A stretch of DNA of 64,000 bases, from positions 1 to 64,000 of the forward strand of contig CALEJT010000010.1 in the NCBI GenBank assembly GCA_937898685.1. The letters run 5' to 3'. Origin of the DNA: an uncultured Gammaproteobacteria bacterium. GTDB taxonomy: Bacteria > Pseudomonadota > Gammaproteobacteria > Pseudomonadales > Pseudohongiellaceae. Shown here piece after piece: positions 34,078 through 43,249 of this stretch (position 1 is the stretch's first letter; each line of letters opens with the position of its first letter). The notes beneath the pieces were generated by a model. The model saw only the letters and a list, made by a program, of their open reading frames with translations. It ran no database searches and was not told the origin of the DNA. The position numbers and the translations under genes are program-made.

Positions 34078-34827
34078 CTATACCGACAGGTATTCCTTGA
34101 TCAGCGCGTCGGTGAGCTCGGGCATGGCACCGCTGGCAACGACGCGGCCCTTTTCCATCAGACGAAACTCCTTGCCCACACGGCGTGCGAAGCCGAGTTT
34201 CTGTTCCACCAAAATCACGGTGAGGCCTTCGGCATTGAGTTGCATGATGACGTCGCCGATCTGACTGACGATGTTGGGCTGGATCCCTTCGTTGGGTTCG
34301 TCGAGGATGAGTACCGAAGGTTCGAGCACCAGGGCGCGGGCGATGGCGAGCTGCTGTTGCTGCCCACCGGAAAGATCGCCGCCGCGACGATGCAGCATGG
34401 ACTTCAGCACGGGGAAGAGCTCGTAGATGCGCTCCGGAATCTGTGGCACTTTCTCGCCACGGCGCTTCATGCCGATCGGCAAACCGAGGCGCAGGTTTTC
34501 CTCCACGGTCAGTAGCGGAAAGATGTCGCGCCCCTGTGGGACGTAGCCGATGCCGAGCACGGCGCGCTCGTGCGCAGCGCGTGTGTGCAAAGGTTCGCCA
34601 TTCAGCAGGATCTCGCCGCTCTTGAGCGGCAGAAGTCCCATCAGGCATTTCAACAGGGTGGTCTTGCCCACGCCGTTGCGGCCCATGATGCAGGTACAGG
34701 AGCCGGGCGGAATCTCGAGGTCGAGATCCCACAGGATCTGCGTGCCGCCGTAGAGTTGATTCACCTTGCGGATGCTGAGAGAGGCATTCTTGGTCGTAGC
34801 AGGTGCGTGCATGGCAACGGCATTCAT
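34078..34827 (-). CDS. urtE: Urea ABC transporter ATP-binding protein UrtE
   Basis: A 249-residue ATPase of the branched-chain/urea import type. Walker A is GRNGVGKTT, the signature LSGGQQQQLAIARAL, Walker B VLILDEPNEGIQP, and the switch His region VILVEQKLGFAR. DEPNEGIQPNIV is typical of UrtE rather than LivF. It is last in urtABCDE and overlaps urtD by ATGA, so the two ATPases are made in equal amounts. Confidence 0.95.
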   Translation of the reverse strand: MNAVAMHAPATTKNASLSIRKVNQLYGGTQILWDLDLEIPPGSCTCIMGRNGVGKTTLLKCLMGLLPLKSGEILLNGEPLHTRAAHERAVLGIGYVPQGRDIFPLLTVEENLRLGLPIGMKRRGEKVPQIPERIYELFPVLKSMLHRRGGDLSGGQQQQLAIARALVLEPSVLILDEPNEGIQPNIVSQIGDVIMQLNAEGLTVILVEQKLGFARRVGKEFRLMEKGRVVASGAMPELTDALIKEYLSV

Positions 34828-35630
34828 GCGGCGACGGCCTCCTTGCCCAGATAGACTTCGATCACTTCGCGGTTGTTCTGGATTTCATCCATCGTACCTT
34901 CGGCAAGCACGCTGCCCTGATGCAGCACGGTGACGGTTCTGGCGATGCTGCGCACGAAGGCCATGTCGTGTTCCACCACCACTACGGTGCGTTCGCCGGC
35001 CAGAGAGGTGAGCAGTTCCGCCGTGCGTTCCGTCTCCTGTGCCGTCATACCGGCCACGGGTTCGTCCACCAGCATCAGGCGCGGTTCGGACACGAGCAGC
35101 ATGCCGATCTCGAGCCATTGCTTCTGTCCATGCGACAGTGCCCCTGCGAGCATGTGCCGCTGTTTCTCCAAACCGATCGTCTTCAGTACGTGGTTGATGC
35201 GATCGCGCTGTGCGCTGTCGAGGCGCGCAAAGAGCGTGCGCCACACCCCCTTGTGGGTCTTCAGCGCCAGTTCGAGGTTTTCGAACACGGTCTGGGCTTC
35301 GAACACCGTCGGCTTCTGAAATTTGCGACCAATGCCGAGCGCAGCGATCTCGGGTTCACTGCGTTCGAGCAGATTGATGCTTTGGCCGAGATAGACCGAG
35401 CCGCGATCGCAGGCGGTCTTGCCGGTGATCACGTCCATCAAGGTGGTCTTGCCCGCACCGTTGGCACCGATCAGGCAGCGCAGCTCGCCATTGCGGATGT
35501 AGAGGCTGAGATCGTTCAAGGCCTTGAAGCCATCGAAGCTCACGCTCAGACCTTCGATGTAGAGGATGATGTCGTGCGAGACGTCGATGCCTGTCTCTTT
35601 GTGGCGCAGGCCAAGTTCGGGACTGCTCAT
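34824..35630 (-). CDS. urtD: Urea ABC transporter ATP-binding protein UrtD
   Basis: A 268-residue ATPase with Walker A GANGAGKTT, the signature ALSHGQKQWLEIGMLL (LSHGQ, as in UrtD), Walker B LMLVDEPVAGMTAQE and VVEHDMAFV. I start at ATG 35630, which forms an ATGA overlap with the urtC stop; the open frame runs on to 35867 inside urtC and is not coding there. It pairs with UrtE on the inner face of the UrtBC channel. Confidence 0.95.
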   Translation of the reverse strand: MSSPELGLRHKETGIDVSHDIILYIEGLSVSFDGFKALNDLSLYIRNGELRCLIGANGAGKTTLMDVITGKTACDRGSVYLGQSINLLERSEPEIAALGIGRKFQKPTVFEAQTVFENLELALKTHKGVWRTLFARLDSAQRDRINHVLKTIGLEKQRHMLAGALSHGQKQWLEIGMLLVSEPRLMLVDEPVAGMTAQETERTAELLTSLAGERTVVVVEHDMAFVRSIARTVTVLHQGSVLAEGTMDEIQNNREVIEVYLGKEAVAA

Positions 35631-36772
35631 GCGTGGCGCTCCTGCGTGGTGAGCGAAGAACCGGATCCGTTCTGTTCCTTGCGGCGCCGTTGCAACAGGC
35701 CCGCGATGCCCTTGGGCATGAAGATGGTCACGAGCACGAACATCGCGCCGAGGATGAAGATCCAACCTTCGGGAATCAAAGCGGTGAAACGCGTCTTGGC
35801 GTAGTTGACGAGCAGAGCGCCGAGCACGGCACCGTAGAGTGTGTTGCGTCCACCGAGAGCCACCCACACCACGACTTCGATGGAGTTGAGCGGTGCGAAC
35901 TCGCCGGGGTTGATGATGCCCACCTGCGGTACGTACAGCGCACCGGCGATGGCAGCGAGCAGGGCGGAGTACACGAACAGCCAGACCTTGTAGCGTTCGG
36001 TGCGATAGCCAAGAAAGCGGGCGCGCGCTTCACTGTCGCGCACGGCGAGAATCACGCGGCCAAGACGAGAGCGCATCAGGAACTGGCTGCAGAGATAGGC
36101 CAGTCCCAGGAAGAGCGCGCTGAGCACGAACAATGTGACGCGCGTCGAGTCGCTCTGCAGGTTGAAACCGAGGATGTCCTTGAAGTCGGTGAGACCGTTG
36201 TTGCCACCGAAGCCCATTTCGTTGCGGAAGAAGGCCAGCATCAAGGCGTAGGTGAGGGCCTGCGTCATGATCGAGAGATAGACGCCGGTGACACGCGAAC
36301 GGAACGCGAGCCAGCCGAAGACGAAGGCAAGAAGGCCCGGCACCAGCAAAGCCATCAACATCGCGAAGCCGAAGTTGTTCATGCCGTACCAGTACCAGGG
36401 CAGCTCGGTCCAGTTGAGGAAGACCATGAAGTCCGGTAGCTCGGCATTGCCATAGACACCACGCGTGCCGATCTGCCGCATCAGATACATGCCCATCGCA
36501 TAACCGCCGAGGGCGAAGAAGGCACCGTGGCCGAGGCTGAGGATGCCGCAGTAGCCCCAGATCACGTCGACGGAAAGTGCAAGCAGCGCGTAGCACAGAT
36601 ATTTGCCGAGCAGCGTGATGGTATAGGTGCTGACGTGCAGCGCCGAGTCGGCCGGTATCAGCAGATTGCCGAGCGCGGCGAGCACGGTCAGGCTCAGCAG
36701 GATGCCGAGAAAGATCGTGGTATTGCGACCACCGATGCGTTCGAAGATGGAATCGGGTCCCTGGCGCAACAT
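35627..36772 (-). CDS. urtC: Urea ABC transporter permease UrtC
   Basis: A 381-residue inner-membrane permease with about ten helices. Diagnostic stretches are GYCGILSLGHGAFFALGGYAMGMYLMRQIG, SRVTGVYLSIMTQALTYALMLAFFRNEMGFGGNNGLTDF, and WVALGGRNTLYGAVLGALLVNYAKT. The Q-loop partner motif (RDSEARARFLGY) suits UrtD/E. It overlaps urtB by 1 bp and urtD by 4 bp. Confidence 0.95.
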   Translation of the reverse strand: MLRQGPDSIFERIGGRNTTIFLGILLSLTVLAALGNLLIPADSALHVSTYTITLLGKYLCYALLALSVDVIWGYCGILSLGHGAFFALGGYAMGMYLMRQIGTRGVYGNAELPDFMVFLNWTELPWYWYGMNNFGFAMLMALLVPGLLAFVFGWLAFRSRVTGVYLSIMTQALTYALMLAFFRNEMGFGGNNGLTDFKDILGFNLQSDSTRVTLFVLSALFLGLAYLCSQFLMRSRLGRVILAVRDSEARARFLGYRTERYKVWLFVYSALLAAIAGALYVPQVGIINPGEFAPLNSIEVVVWVALGGRNTLYGAVLGALLVNYAKTRFTALIPEGWIFILGAMFVLVTIFMPKGIAGLLQRRRKEQNGSGSSLTTQERHA

Positions 36773-38457
36773 CAGTCTGCGGCCCTCCCTTTCTGCGGGA
36801 ACAATCCCTTGGGACGTTTCTGAATGAACAGGATGATGAAGACGAGAATCAGGATGTTGGCGAGCACCGCACCCGTCATCGGCTCGAGGAACTTGTTGCC
36901 CATGCCGAGCGTGAAGGCGGCGATCAAGGTGCCGAAGAGATTACCGACCCCGCCGAACACCACCACCATGAAGGAGTCGATGATGTAGGACTGGCCCAGG
37001 TTCGGCCCGACGTTGGTAAGCTGACAGAGCGCCACGCCCGCGATGCCGGCAATGCCGGAACCGAGACCGAAGGTCATCGCATCCACCCAATCCGTACGAA
37101 TGCCCATGGCCTTCGCCATGGCGCGGTTCTGCGATACCGCGCGCACGTTGAGGCCGAGCGAGGTCTTCTTGAGGATGAAGAGCAGGATGGCGAAGACCAC
37201 CAGCGAGAAGCCGAGAATGTAGATGCGGTTGAGCGTGAGCGAGAGCACTTCGTTGTACTGCCACGACCCGCTCAACCACTCCGGCGCCAATACGCGGCGG
37301 TTCAGCGGTGAGAAGATCGTGCGTACGGCCTGCTGCAGGATCAGACTGATGCCGAAGGTGGCGAGCAGGGTTTCGAGCGGACGGCCCGTGAGGTAGCGAA
37401 TCACGTAGCGCTGGATCAATACACCCACACTGGCGGAAACGAGAAAGGCGACGGGCAGGGAGACGATGATCGAAGCACCGATGTGGTTGGGCATCAGTTG
37501 CTGCACGACATAGGTGGAATAGGCGCCGAGCATCAGCATCTCGCCGTGGGCCATGTTGATCACACCCATTACACCGAAGGTGACGGCGAGCCCGATCGCA
37601 GCGAGCAGCAATACCGAACCGAGGCTGAGACCGAAGAAGAGTTGCTCGAGCAGTTGATAGAACTCGATGCGGCTCTGGATGCTGTCGAGCGCCTCGGCTG
37701 CGGCTTCACGCAATTCCGAGGAGGCGTTCTCGTCGCTGCGGATGCGCGAAAGCAGATTACGTACCGGCGGTTCGAGACGGCCACTCAATACGGCGACGGC
37801 TGCCATGCGTGCTTCGTCGTTGCTGGCTTCCATGATTTCGGCCATGGCGATGCCGACTTCCAGCAAACCGCGCACCTCTCCATCTTCTTCACGTTCGAAG
37901 GCTTCGCGCAAAAGAGGCAGCCTGTCGCCGGTGATGCCGCCGAGCATGGCGCGCGCCGCGGCAGCACGTTCGTCGTCGCTGCCTTCCATCAGGTTCACAC
38001 GCGCAATGGTTTCGCGCAGCAAGGTACGCAGACGATTGTTGATGCGGACCTTCTCCGCGCTGCGACTGGTGCGTGGGCCGAGCGCTTCGCCCGTGATCAC
38101 GTCGGTCGCCTGTTCCACACCGCCGCTGTCCTTGCTGATGCGCATCAGTTGCAGCGAGTCGGCGTCGTAATGCAGTTCGCCTTCCAACATCGCTTCGAAC
38201 AAGGGAAGTAGTTCTCGGCCACCGACGCGTTCGAGCTCGCTGATCACACGCGGCGCCTGCGCCAGCGAAGCCTGCGTGAGTTCGCGCAAGAGCGTGTCAC
38301 GCGAGGAAGCAGGCTCCGTGGCGTCGTGCATCGCGGTGGCGGTCGAGCTCGCCGATGAGGCCGCTTCCGTGGCGGCCATGTCGGCGCCATCCTGGGCCCA
38401 TGCACCCAGGCTAGTTGCGAGCAGCAAGACACTGCTCAAACGCGCCAGGCTGTTCAC
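36772..38457 (-). CDS. urtB: Urea ABC transporter permease UrtB with long N-terminal extension
   Basis: A 561-residue permease. The last 300 residues are the membrane part, with MGVINMAHGEMLMLGAYSTYVVQ, AVSQNRAMAKAMGI and VFGGVGNLFGTLIAAFTLG. Before it lies a signal peptide (LLLATSLGAWAQ) and a 220-residue soluble domain rich in Glu, Ala and Leu that looks like helical repeats and would be periplasmic. Such an extension is common in proteobacterial UrtB and absent in cyanobacterial ones; its role is not known. It is separated from urtA by 219 bp with a hairpin. Confidence 0.93.
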   Translation of the reverse strand: MNSLARLSSVLLLATSLGAWAQDGADMAATEAASSASSTATAMHDATEPASSRDTLLRELTQASLAQAPRVISELERVGGRELLPLFEAMLEGELHYDADSLQLMRISKDSGGVEQATDVITGEALGPRTSRSAEKVRINNRLRTLLRETIARVNLMEGSDDERAAAARAMLGGITGDRLPLLREAFEREEDGEVRGLLEVGIAMAEIMEASNDEARMAAVAVLSGRLEPPVRNLLSRIRSDENASSELREAAAEALDSIQSRIEFYQLLEQLFFGLSLGSVLLLAAIGLAVTFGVMGVINMAHGEMLMLGAYSTYVVQQLMPNHIGASIIVSLPVAFLVSASVGVLIQRYVIRYLTGRPLETLLATFGISLILQQAVRTIFSPLNRRVLAPEWLSGSWQYNEVLSLTLNRIYILGFSLVVFAILLFILKKTSLGLNVRAVSQNRAMAKAMGIRTDWVDAMTFGLGSGIAGIAGVALCQLTNVGPNLGQSYIIDSFMVVVFGGVGNLFGTLIAAFTLGMGNKFLEPMTGAVLANILILVFIILFIQKRPKGLFPQKGRAAD

Positions 38458-38619
38458 GAATCGTTCTCCTGCTGGCAGAGTCTGTCGTCGTTGCGCGGAT
38501 ACGGGCTCTGCGTTCCATATCTCGCGTCGTGTTCGTGTCGAAAAGGAAATGGCGACGAGGCAAGACTTTCATGAATCCGATGGCACTCAAATACGCTGAA
38601 TGCCCTACCTCGTCGCCGC

Positions 38620-38654
38620 AATAAAAGAGGAGGTCCGCTTGCCGCCGAACCTCC
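38620..38654 (-). terminator. Intercistronic attenuator hairpin after urtA
   Basis: On the minus strand GGAGGTTCG (38654-38646) pairs with CGGACCTCC (38637-38629) over 9 bp with one G-U, loop of 8, then TCTTTTATT. It lies 22 nt after the urtA stop and before urtB. Partial termination here would give more binding protein than permease, as is common for ABC importers. Confidence 0.6.
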
Positions 38655-38676
38655 CAGACGTACTGCATCAGGAGTC

Positions 38677-39966
38677 TTACTCGTAGTTCTGACCGGAGCA
38701 GGTCTTCGTCACGGTGTTGTAGTTGCCGCATTCGATCGGCGGGGTCCAGTCGGCGATGATGTCCTTGGAACCTTCGAGGTAGTCGGACCAGGCGTCACCA
38801 TCCACCAGGCCTTCGGTTTCCCACACCACTTCGAATTGACCATCGGTCTGGATCTCGCCGATCAGCACTGGTTTGGTGAGGTGATGTGCTGCGTTCATGG
38901 TGGCGATGCCACCGGTGAGGTTGGGCGTGCTGATGCCGATCATCGCGTCTTCCACCGCATCCGTGTCGGTGGTGCCCGCTTTCTCGACTGCCTGCACCCA
39001 CATGTTGAAACCGATGTAGGTGGCTTCCATCGGGTCATTGGTCACGCGGTTCTCGTTGCCGATGAACTTGTGCCAGGTTTCGATGAAGGCGTCGTTCTCG
39101 GGGGATTTGACGCTCTGGAAGTAATTCCACGCGGCGAGGTGACCAACCAGAGGCGTGGTGTCGATGCCGGAGAGTTCTTCTTCACCGACGGAGAAGGCGA
39201 TCACCGGAATGTCTTCGGCGGACACGCCCTGGTTGCCGAGTTCGCGATAGAAGGGCACGTTGGCGTCACCGTTGATGGTGGAGACCACCGCGGTCTTCTT
39301 GCCGGCGCTGCCGAAACGTTTGATGTCGGCCACGATGCTCTGCCAGTCGGAATGACTGAAGGGCGTGTAGTTGATCATGATGTCGCTGTCCGCCACGCCC
39401 TTGGCCTTCAGATAGGCTTCGAGGATGCGGTTGGTGGTGCGCGGATAGACATAGTCGGTGCCGGCCAGTACCCAACGCTCCACGCCGAGTTCGTTCATCA
39501 GGTAGTCGACGGCGGGAATCGCCTGTTGGTTCGGTGCAGCGCCGGTGTAGAACACGTTCTTCGAACTTTCCTCACCTTCGTATTGCACGGGATAGAACAG
39601 GAGGCCATTGAGCTCTTCGATCACCGGCAATACCGATTTGCGCGACACCGAAGTCCAACAACCGAAGATCACGGCGACGTCGTGTTGCGTGATGAGTTCA
39701 CGTGCCTTCTCGGCGAAGAGCGGCCAGTCGGAAGCAGGGTCGACCACCACGGCTTCCAGCTTCTTGCCGAGCAGGCCGCCTTTCTTGTTCTGTTCTTCCA
39801 CCATCATCAGGACGGTGTCCTTCAGAGTGGTTTCACTGATGGCCATGGTGCCGGACAGTGAGTGCAGCACACCGACCTTGATGGTGTCCTGACCGAAAGC
39901 GGTGATCGAGATGCTGACGGCGCCAAGGCCGAGAGCGATGTTGGCGACGAGTTTGTGCAGTTTCAT
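38677..39966 (-). CDS. urtA: Urea-binding protein UrtA
   Basis: A 429-residue periplasmic binding protein of the type I fold that delivers urea to UrtBC. Signal peptide of about 25 residues (ending TAFG-Q). Family marks are IKVGVLHSLSGTMAISE, FGCWTSVSRKSVLPVIEELNGLLFYPVQYEGEE, and PNQQAIPAVDYLMNELGVERWVL. The C-terminus ends CGNYNTVTKTCSGQ with a likely disulfide. Preceded at 46 bp by the porin gene on the same strand, so the two probably share a transcript. Confidence 0.95.
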   Translation of the reverse strand: MKLHKLVANIALGLGAVSISITAFGQDTIKVGVLHSLSGTMAISETTLKDTVLMMVEEQNKKGGLLGKKLEAVVVDPASDWPLFAEKARELITQHDVAVIFGCWTSVSRKSVLPVIEELNGLLFYPVQYEGEESSKNVFYTGAAPNQQAIPAVDYLMNELGVERWVLAGTDYVYPRTTNRILEAYLKAKGVADSDIMINYTPFSHSDWQSIVADIKRFGSAGKKTAVVSTINGDANVPFYRELGNQGVSAEDIPVIAFSVGEEELSGIDTTPLVGHLAAWNYFQSVKSPENDAFIETWHKFIGNENRVTNDPMEATYIGFNMWVQAVEKAGTTDTDAVEDAMIGISTPNLTGGIATMNAAHHLTKPVLIGEIQTDGQFEVVWETEGLVDGDAWSDYLEGSKDIIADWTPPIECGNYNTVTKTCSGQNYE

Positions 39967-40012
39967 GAAGATCTCCTTTGCGTGGGCATGTGCTCGTTAA
40001 TGGAAGCTCGGC

Positions 40013-41170
40013 TCAGAACTGCAGTTGTGCGCCGAAGGAAAAGACGTCGACGTCGGCACCGGGATAACCGCTGATGTTGGCGTCACCCGTGCCGTAGTTG
40101 AGGTTGAGGCGCGCGTTGTGGCCGTTGATGACGTAGTTCAGGCCGATCTCGGTGAGGTCGCTGGAATCGGCATCGTTCGGATTGTTTTCCACGTAGCGCA
40201 CGTAGGGTTGGAATCTGCCCGGCCCGGTGTTCTGCGGGAACAGGAAGGCGGCGGTGGCGAACCAGGAATCACCATCGAAGAGGCCGAAGCTGTTGCCGCC
40301 GACGGGTACGGTGGCGGGCGTCCAATCCGCATCGAACTCCTTGTACTCGGCTTCGATGGTCAATACGGCGCCGCCAGTGAGTACGGTTTCGGACAGAAGG
40401 TCGACGGTATAACCGCTGAAATCACCGGGGCTGGTAGCGCTGCCGGTGCCGCCGTCCTGGCTCTGGAAGGACACGGCGAGCGTGAGGATGTTGCCGAGGC
40501 CGCCGTAGTACGTGCTCGAGGTGTAGTAGCCCGGGTTCTGCTCCATGTTGAGGAAGTTGTAGGCGAAGCGGCCGGCCCACAGCACGTTGTCCTCGACGTT
40601 GCCGTAACCCTCGATGCCGTCGAAGGCGCCGATCGCGTATTGGAACTTGTCGATGGTGCCCCACACGGTCACGCCATCGTCGCGGCCGTAGGTACCGGCA
40701 TCACCACCCTGGTCGGAGGCATAGAGCGGCTGGGTGTATTGATTCCACGACAGCGAGTAGAAGGGGCCGTTCATCTCGATGCGATCGGCCGGCGTCAGCA
40801 TGCGGCCTACCCAGATGTTGAAGGCCGGCGTGAATTCGAACTGCGCGATGGCGTCGAGCACGTCGACGGGACCGTCCCCGAAGATCTCATCGGTGTTGAA
40901 GGTGAACTTGATGATGTCGGTGATCTGCGCGCCGAAGTAGAGACGCATGTTTAGGATGTCGAAGTCGGTCGCGGTGCTGCCATCGGGGGCGCCGTCTTCG
41001 ACCACCGCGGCACCGACGCGCACACCGGCGCCGACGGAAATCGTGGCGTTGTCGCCGACTGCGATGGTCGCAGCGTGAGAGGGCAGGGCGACGACAGCGA
41101 GTGCCAGTGCCAGCGCACTCAGGGGAAAACGCAAGGGACGTGCAGCAGAAAGAGCGTGAACCTGTGGCAT
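40013..41170 (-). CDS. Outer-membrane porin of the urea/amide locus
   Basis: A 385-residue outer-membrane barrel. A signal peptide ends LPSHA-A; the mature chain alternates polar and hydrophobic residues in strands and ends FSFGAQLQF with the C-terminal Phe needed for barrel assembly. It resembles phosphate-selective or short-chain-amide porins (family marks WVGRMLTPADRIEMNGPFYSLSW and RDDGVTVWG). It is the first gene before urtABCDE, so uptake of urea or amides is inferred. Its upstream region, shared with a divergent MBL gene, carries three copies of the TACGTC motif. Confidence 0.85.
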   Translation of the reverse strand: MPQVHALSAARPLRFPLSALALALAVVALPSHAATIAVGDNATISVGAGVRVGAAVVEDGAPDGSTATDFDILNMRLYFGAQITDIIKFTFNTDEIFGDGPVDVLDAIAQFEFTPAFNIWVGRMLTPADRIEMNGPFYSLSWNQYTQPLYASDQGGDAGTYGRDDGVTVWGTIDKFQYAIGAFDGIEGYGNVEDNVLWAGRFAYNFLNMEQNPGYYTSSTYYGGLGNILTLAVSFQSQDGGTGSATSPGDFSGYTVDLLSETVLTGGAVLTIEAEYKEFDADWTPATVPVGGNSFGLFDGDSWFATAAFLFPQNTGPGRFQPYVRYVENNPNDADSSDLTEIGLNYVINGHNARLNLNYGTGDANISGYPGADVDVFSFGAQLQF

Positions 41171-41256
41171 TGATATTCTCCTGGATGAGGCATGAGCCGA
41201 GCGGGAGTATCGGGAGGGGCCACCGAGGGGCCAATGCGTGCGATGCCCTAGCGCCT

Positions 41257-41266
41257 TACGTCGATT
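41257..41266 (+). promoter_or_regulatory. Degenerate TACGTC(G)ATT site
   Basis: TTACGTCGATTGG, a variant of the TACGTCATT motif with one extra G, 24 bp from the next copy. It is the copy nearest the porin gene. Confidence 0.35.
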
Positions 41267-41280
41267 GGCTGTGAGTCGAC

Positions 41281-41290
41281 TACGTCATTG
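41281..41290 (+). promoter_or_regulatory. TACGTCATTG site (porin/MBL promoter)
   Basis: CTACGTCATTGGGGGCA, 21 bp upstream of the next copy, i.e. two helical turns, on the same DNA face. That spacing suits cooperative binding of a LuxR-type regulator. Confidence 0.5.
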
Positions 41291-41301
41291 GGGGCAAGGC
41301 T

Positions 41302-41311
41302 TACGTCATTT
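41302..41311 (+). promoter_or_regulatory. TACGTCATTT site (porin/MBL promoter)
   Basis: TTACGTCATTTGCCGCA lies 57 bp before the MBL gene start. A TTTAAT at 41326-41331 could be the -10, which would put this site at about -36 to -27, a common place for an activator. Confidence 0.5.
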
Positions 41312-41367
41312 GCCGCAGTTTCTGGTTTAATCCGTGCCGGGAAGTTCCCGTTGCAGAGGGTAGGCAC

Positions 41368-42270
41368 ATGAATAAGAGCAACAATTCAAAAATCGCGCGC
41401 CCGCGCTTGCGTCTGTTCCAGAACGCACTCGCTTCAGTTTGTCTCGTCGTCGCGGGCAGTGCGTGGGGCGCGGCCGCACCCGAGCCGCTGAGCATCGCGC
41501 CCGTCGCGGGCAAGGTGTACATGATCAGTGGCGGCACCGGTGCCAACATCAGCGTGTTGGCCGGCGAGGGCGAGGCTTTGATGGTCGATGGCAAAGGGCC
41601 TGCCGAGTTCGACCGCATTCGTGAGTTGGTGAGAGAAGTGTCGGGTGGTGAGGTGCGTTATCTGATCAACGGACATGAGCATCCCGATCACACCGATGGC
41701 AATGCCGGCTTCGGTGGCTCTGGCAGCATCATCGTGGCCCATCGCGGTGTACGTGATGTGTTGGCGGCAGGTCAGCGCGGTGGTCCGCCGGCACCGGCCG
41801 AAGCCTTGCCGACGGTGACGATCGATCACGGTGAAAAGCTCACACTGCATTTTGCAGGTGAAACGGTGCACTTCATCGCCGCGCCGCCCGCGCATTCCGA
41901 GTTCAACGCCATCGTGTTCTACGAGAATGCCAATGTCTTACATCTCGGCGATCTCTTCGGCCCGATCCGCTATCCGGTCATCGCCGGTGGCACCATCGAT
42001 GGTTTGATCGCGGCCGATGAACAGGCCTTGGCTCTCGCCAATGACGATACGAAGGTCATCGCTGGCATCGGTCCGCTGTCGACGGTGGCGGAGCTGCGCG
42101 CCTATGTGGCGATGTTGAAGACGGTGAAGCAACGTGTGGCCGAGTTGGCAGCGCAGGGCAAGAGTCTGGAAGACGTGCTCGCAGCGAATGTCACCGCCGA
42201 GTTCGACGCGACCTGGGGTGATCCGAGTCGCTTCATTCCCACCGTGTATGAAAACGTGAAGGCACAGTAG
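41368..42270 (+). CDS. Exported metallo-beta-lactamase-fold hydrolase
   Basis: A 300-residue MBL-fold enzyme with a signal peptide (LASVCLVVAGSAWG-AAA). The metal motif is complete: NGHEHPDHTDGN (HxHxDH), AAPPAHSEFN with a third His, and HLGDLF with the bridging Asp. It should hydrolyse a small ester, thioester or lactam in the periplasm; substrate not predictable. It is divergent from the porin-urt operon and shares its motif-rich promoter, so it may be expressed with urea or amide use. Ends at a strong terminator. Confidence 0.85.
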   Translation: MNKSNNSKIARPRLRLFQNALASVCLVVAGSAWGAAAPEPLSIAPVAGKVYMISGGTGANISVLAGEGEALMVDGKGPAEFDRIRELVREVSGGEVRYLINGHEHPDHTDGNAGFGGSGSIIVAHRGVRDVLAAGQRGGPPAPAEALPTVTIDHGEKLTLHFAGETVHFIAAPPAHSEFNAIVFYENANVLHLGDLFGPIRYPVIAGGTIDGLIAADEQALALANDDTKVIAGIGPLSTVAELRAYVAMLKTVKQRVAELAAQGKSLEDVLAANVTAEFDATWGDPSRFIPTVYENVKAQ

Positions 42271-42293
42271 TGCTGCACTTTGCGCAGTCATAA

Positions 42294-42321
42294 AAAAACG
42301 CCGGCATTTGCCGGCGTTTTT
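42294..42321. terminator. Bidirectional terminator
   Basis: CGCCGGCA-TT-TGCCGGCG with A-run before and T5 after forms a strong stem that terminates both the MBL gene and the convergent OmpA-like gene. Confidence 0.92.
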
Positions 42322-42336
42322 CGTTGAGCGTAGCGC

Positions 42337-42990
42337 TCAGGAGTTGGGTACTGCGACGATCTGCAGTTCGACGCGACGGTTCTGCGCGCGGCCGGCTTCG
42401 GTGTCGTTGGACGCGATCGGCTGGCTTGGACCCATGCCTTGAGCAATCAGACGGCTCTGATCCACACCGCGCGAAGCGAGATAGTTGCTCACGCTCGTCG
42501 CACGACGGGTGGAGAGGTTGTAGTTGTAATCGGCGCTACCGGTGGAGTCGGTGTGACCGTTCACGATGAGGCGCGTGTCCTTGTACTTGTAGAGCACCTG
42601 CGCGACCGAATCGAGCACGGAATAGAACTCCGGACGGATCGCGAATTCATTGGTGGCGAAGGTGATGTTGCCGGGCATGATCAGGTTCAGCTGATCACCG
42701 TTGCGTTGTACCTGCACACCGGTGCCTGCCAGTTGCTGGCGCAGTTCTGCTTCCTGTGCATCCATGTAGGCACCGATGCCGGCGCCGATGGCACCGCAGC
42801 CGAGGGCGGCGTTGCGGGCACGTTGGCTGCTTTCGGCAGCGCCGATCAATCCGCACACCACACCTCCGATGGCACCGTAACGCACTGCATTGCTGGTCTG
42901 CGTTTGCCCGGTGTAGGGGTTGACCGTCGTACAGGCCGTGGTGAAGAGGCCCAGCATCAGAGCGGCGACGGTGAGACGAGAGGTTTTCAT
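42337..42990 (-). CDS. OmpA-family lipoprotein with glycine zipper
   Basis: A 217-residue outer-membrane lipoprotein. ATG 42990 opens a signal with lipobox FTTAC. A glycine-zipper segment follows (GAIGGVVCGLIGAA and GCGAIGAGIGAYMDAQ), then a C-terminal OmpA domain binding peptidoglycan: VNGHTDSTGSADYNYNLSTRRATSVSNYL and GMGPSQPIASNDTEAGRAQNRRVEL. The pattern matches YiaD-type proteins. It likely anchors the outer membrane to the wall. The 186 bp upstream are gene-free and hold its promoter. Confidence 0.9.
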   Translation of the reverse strand: MKTSRLTVAALMLGLFTTACTTVNPYTGQTQTSNAVRYGAIGGVVCGLIGAAESSQRARNAALGCGAIGAGIGAYMDAQEAELRQQLAGTGVQVQRNGDQLNLIMPGNITFATNEFAIRPEFYSVLDSVAQVLYKYKDTRLIVNGHTDSTGSADYNYNLSTRRATSVSNYLASRGVDQSRLIAQGMGPSQPIASNDTEAGRAQNRRVELQIVAVPNS

Positions 42991-43249
42991 GATGTTCTCC
43001 TTGGTACTAACGAATCCTTGTCCAGGTTTCGCGTGGCGGCAATGATGCCGGGGTTGCCACACTCGTGATGTGACGCGGTTCTAGAAGCCTTCTACAGCGA
43101 GCCCAGCGACCCACCCGCTTCGTTCTAGAGCTGGGTGCAATCTTAGACACTCAGCTTGAACTCAATCTGAACGAAACGGCGCGCAGTTTACAGCGCAAGC
43201 TCGACGCGTAGAATGCCGCGCCATCGTTTCGATTCAACGGGATCTGCGT

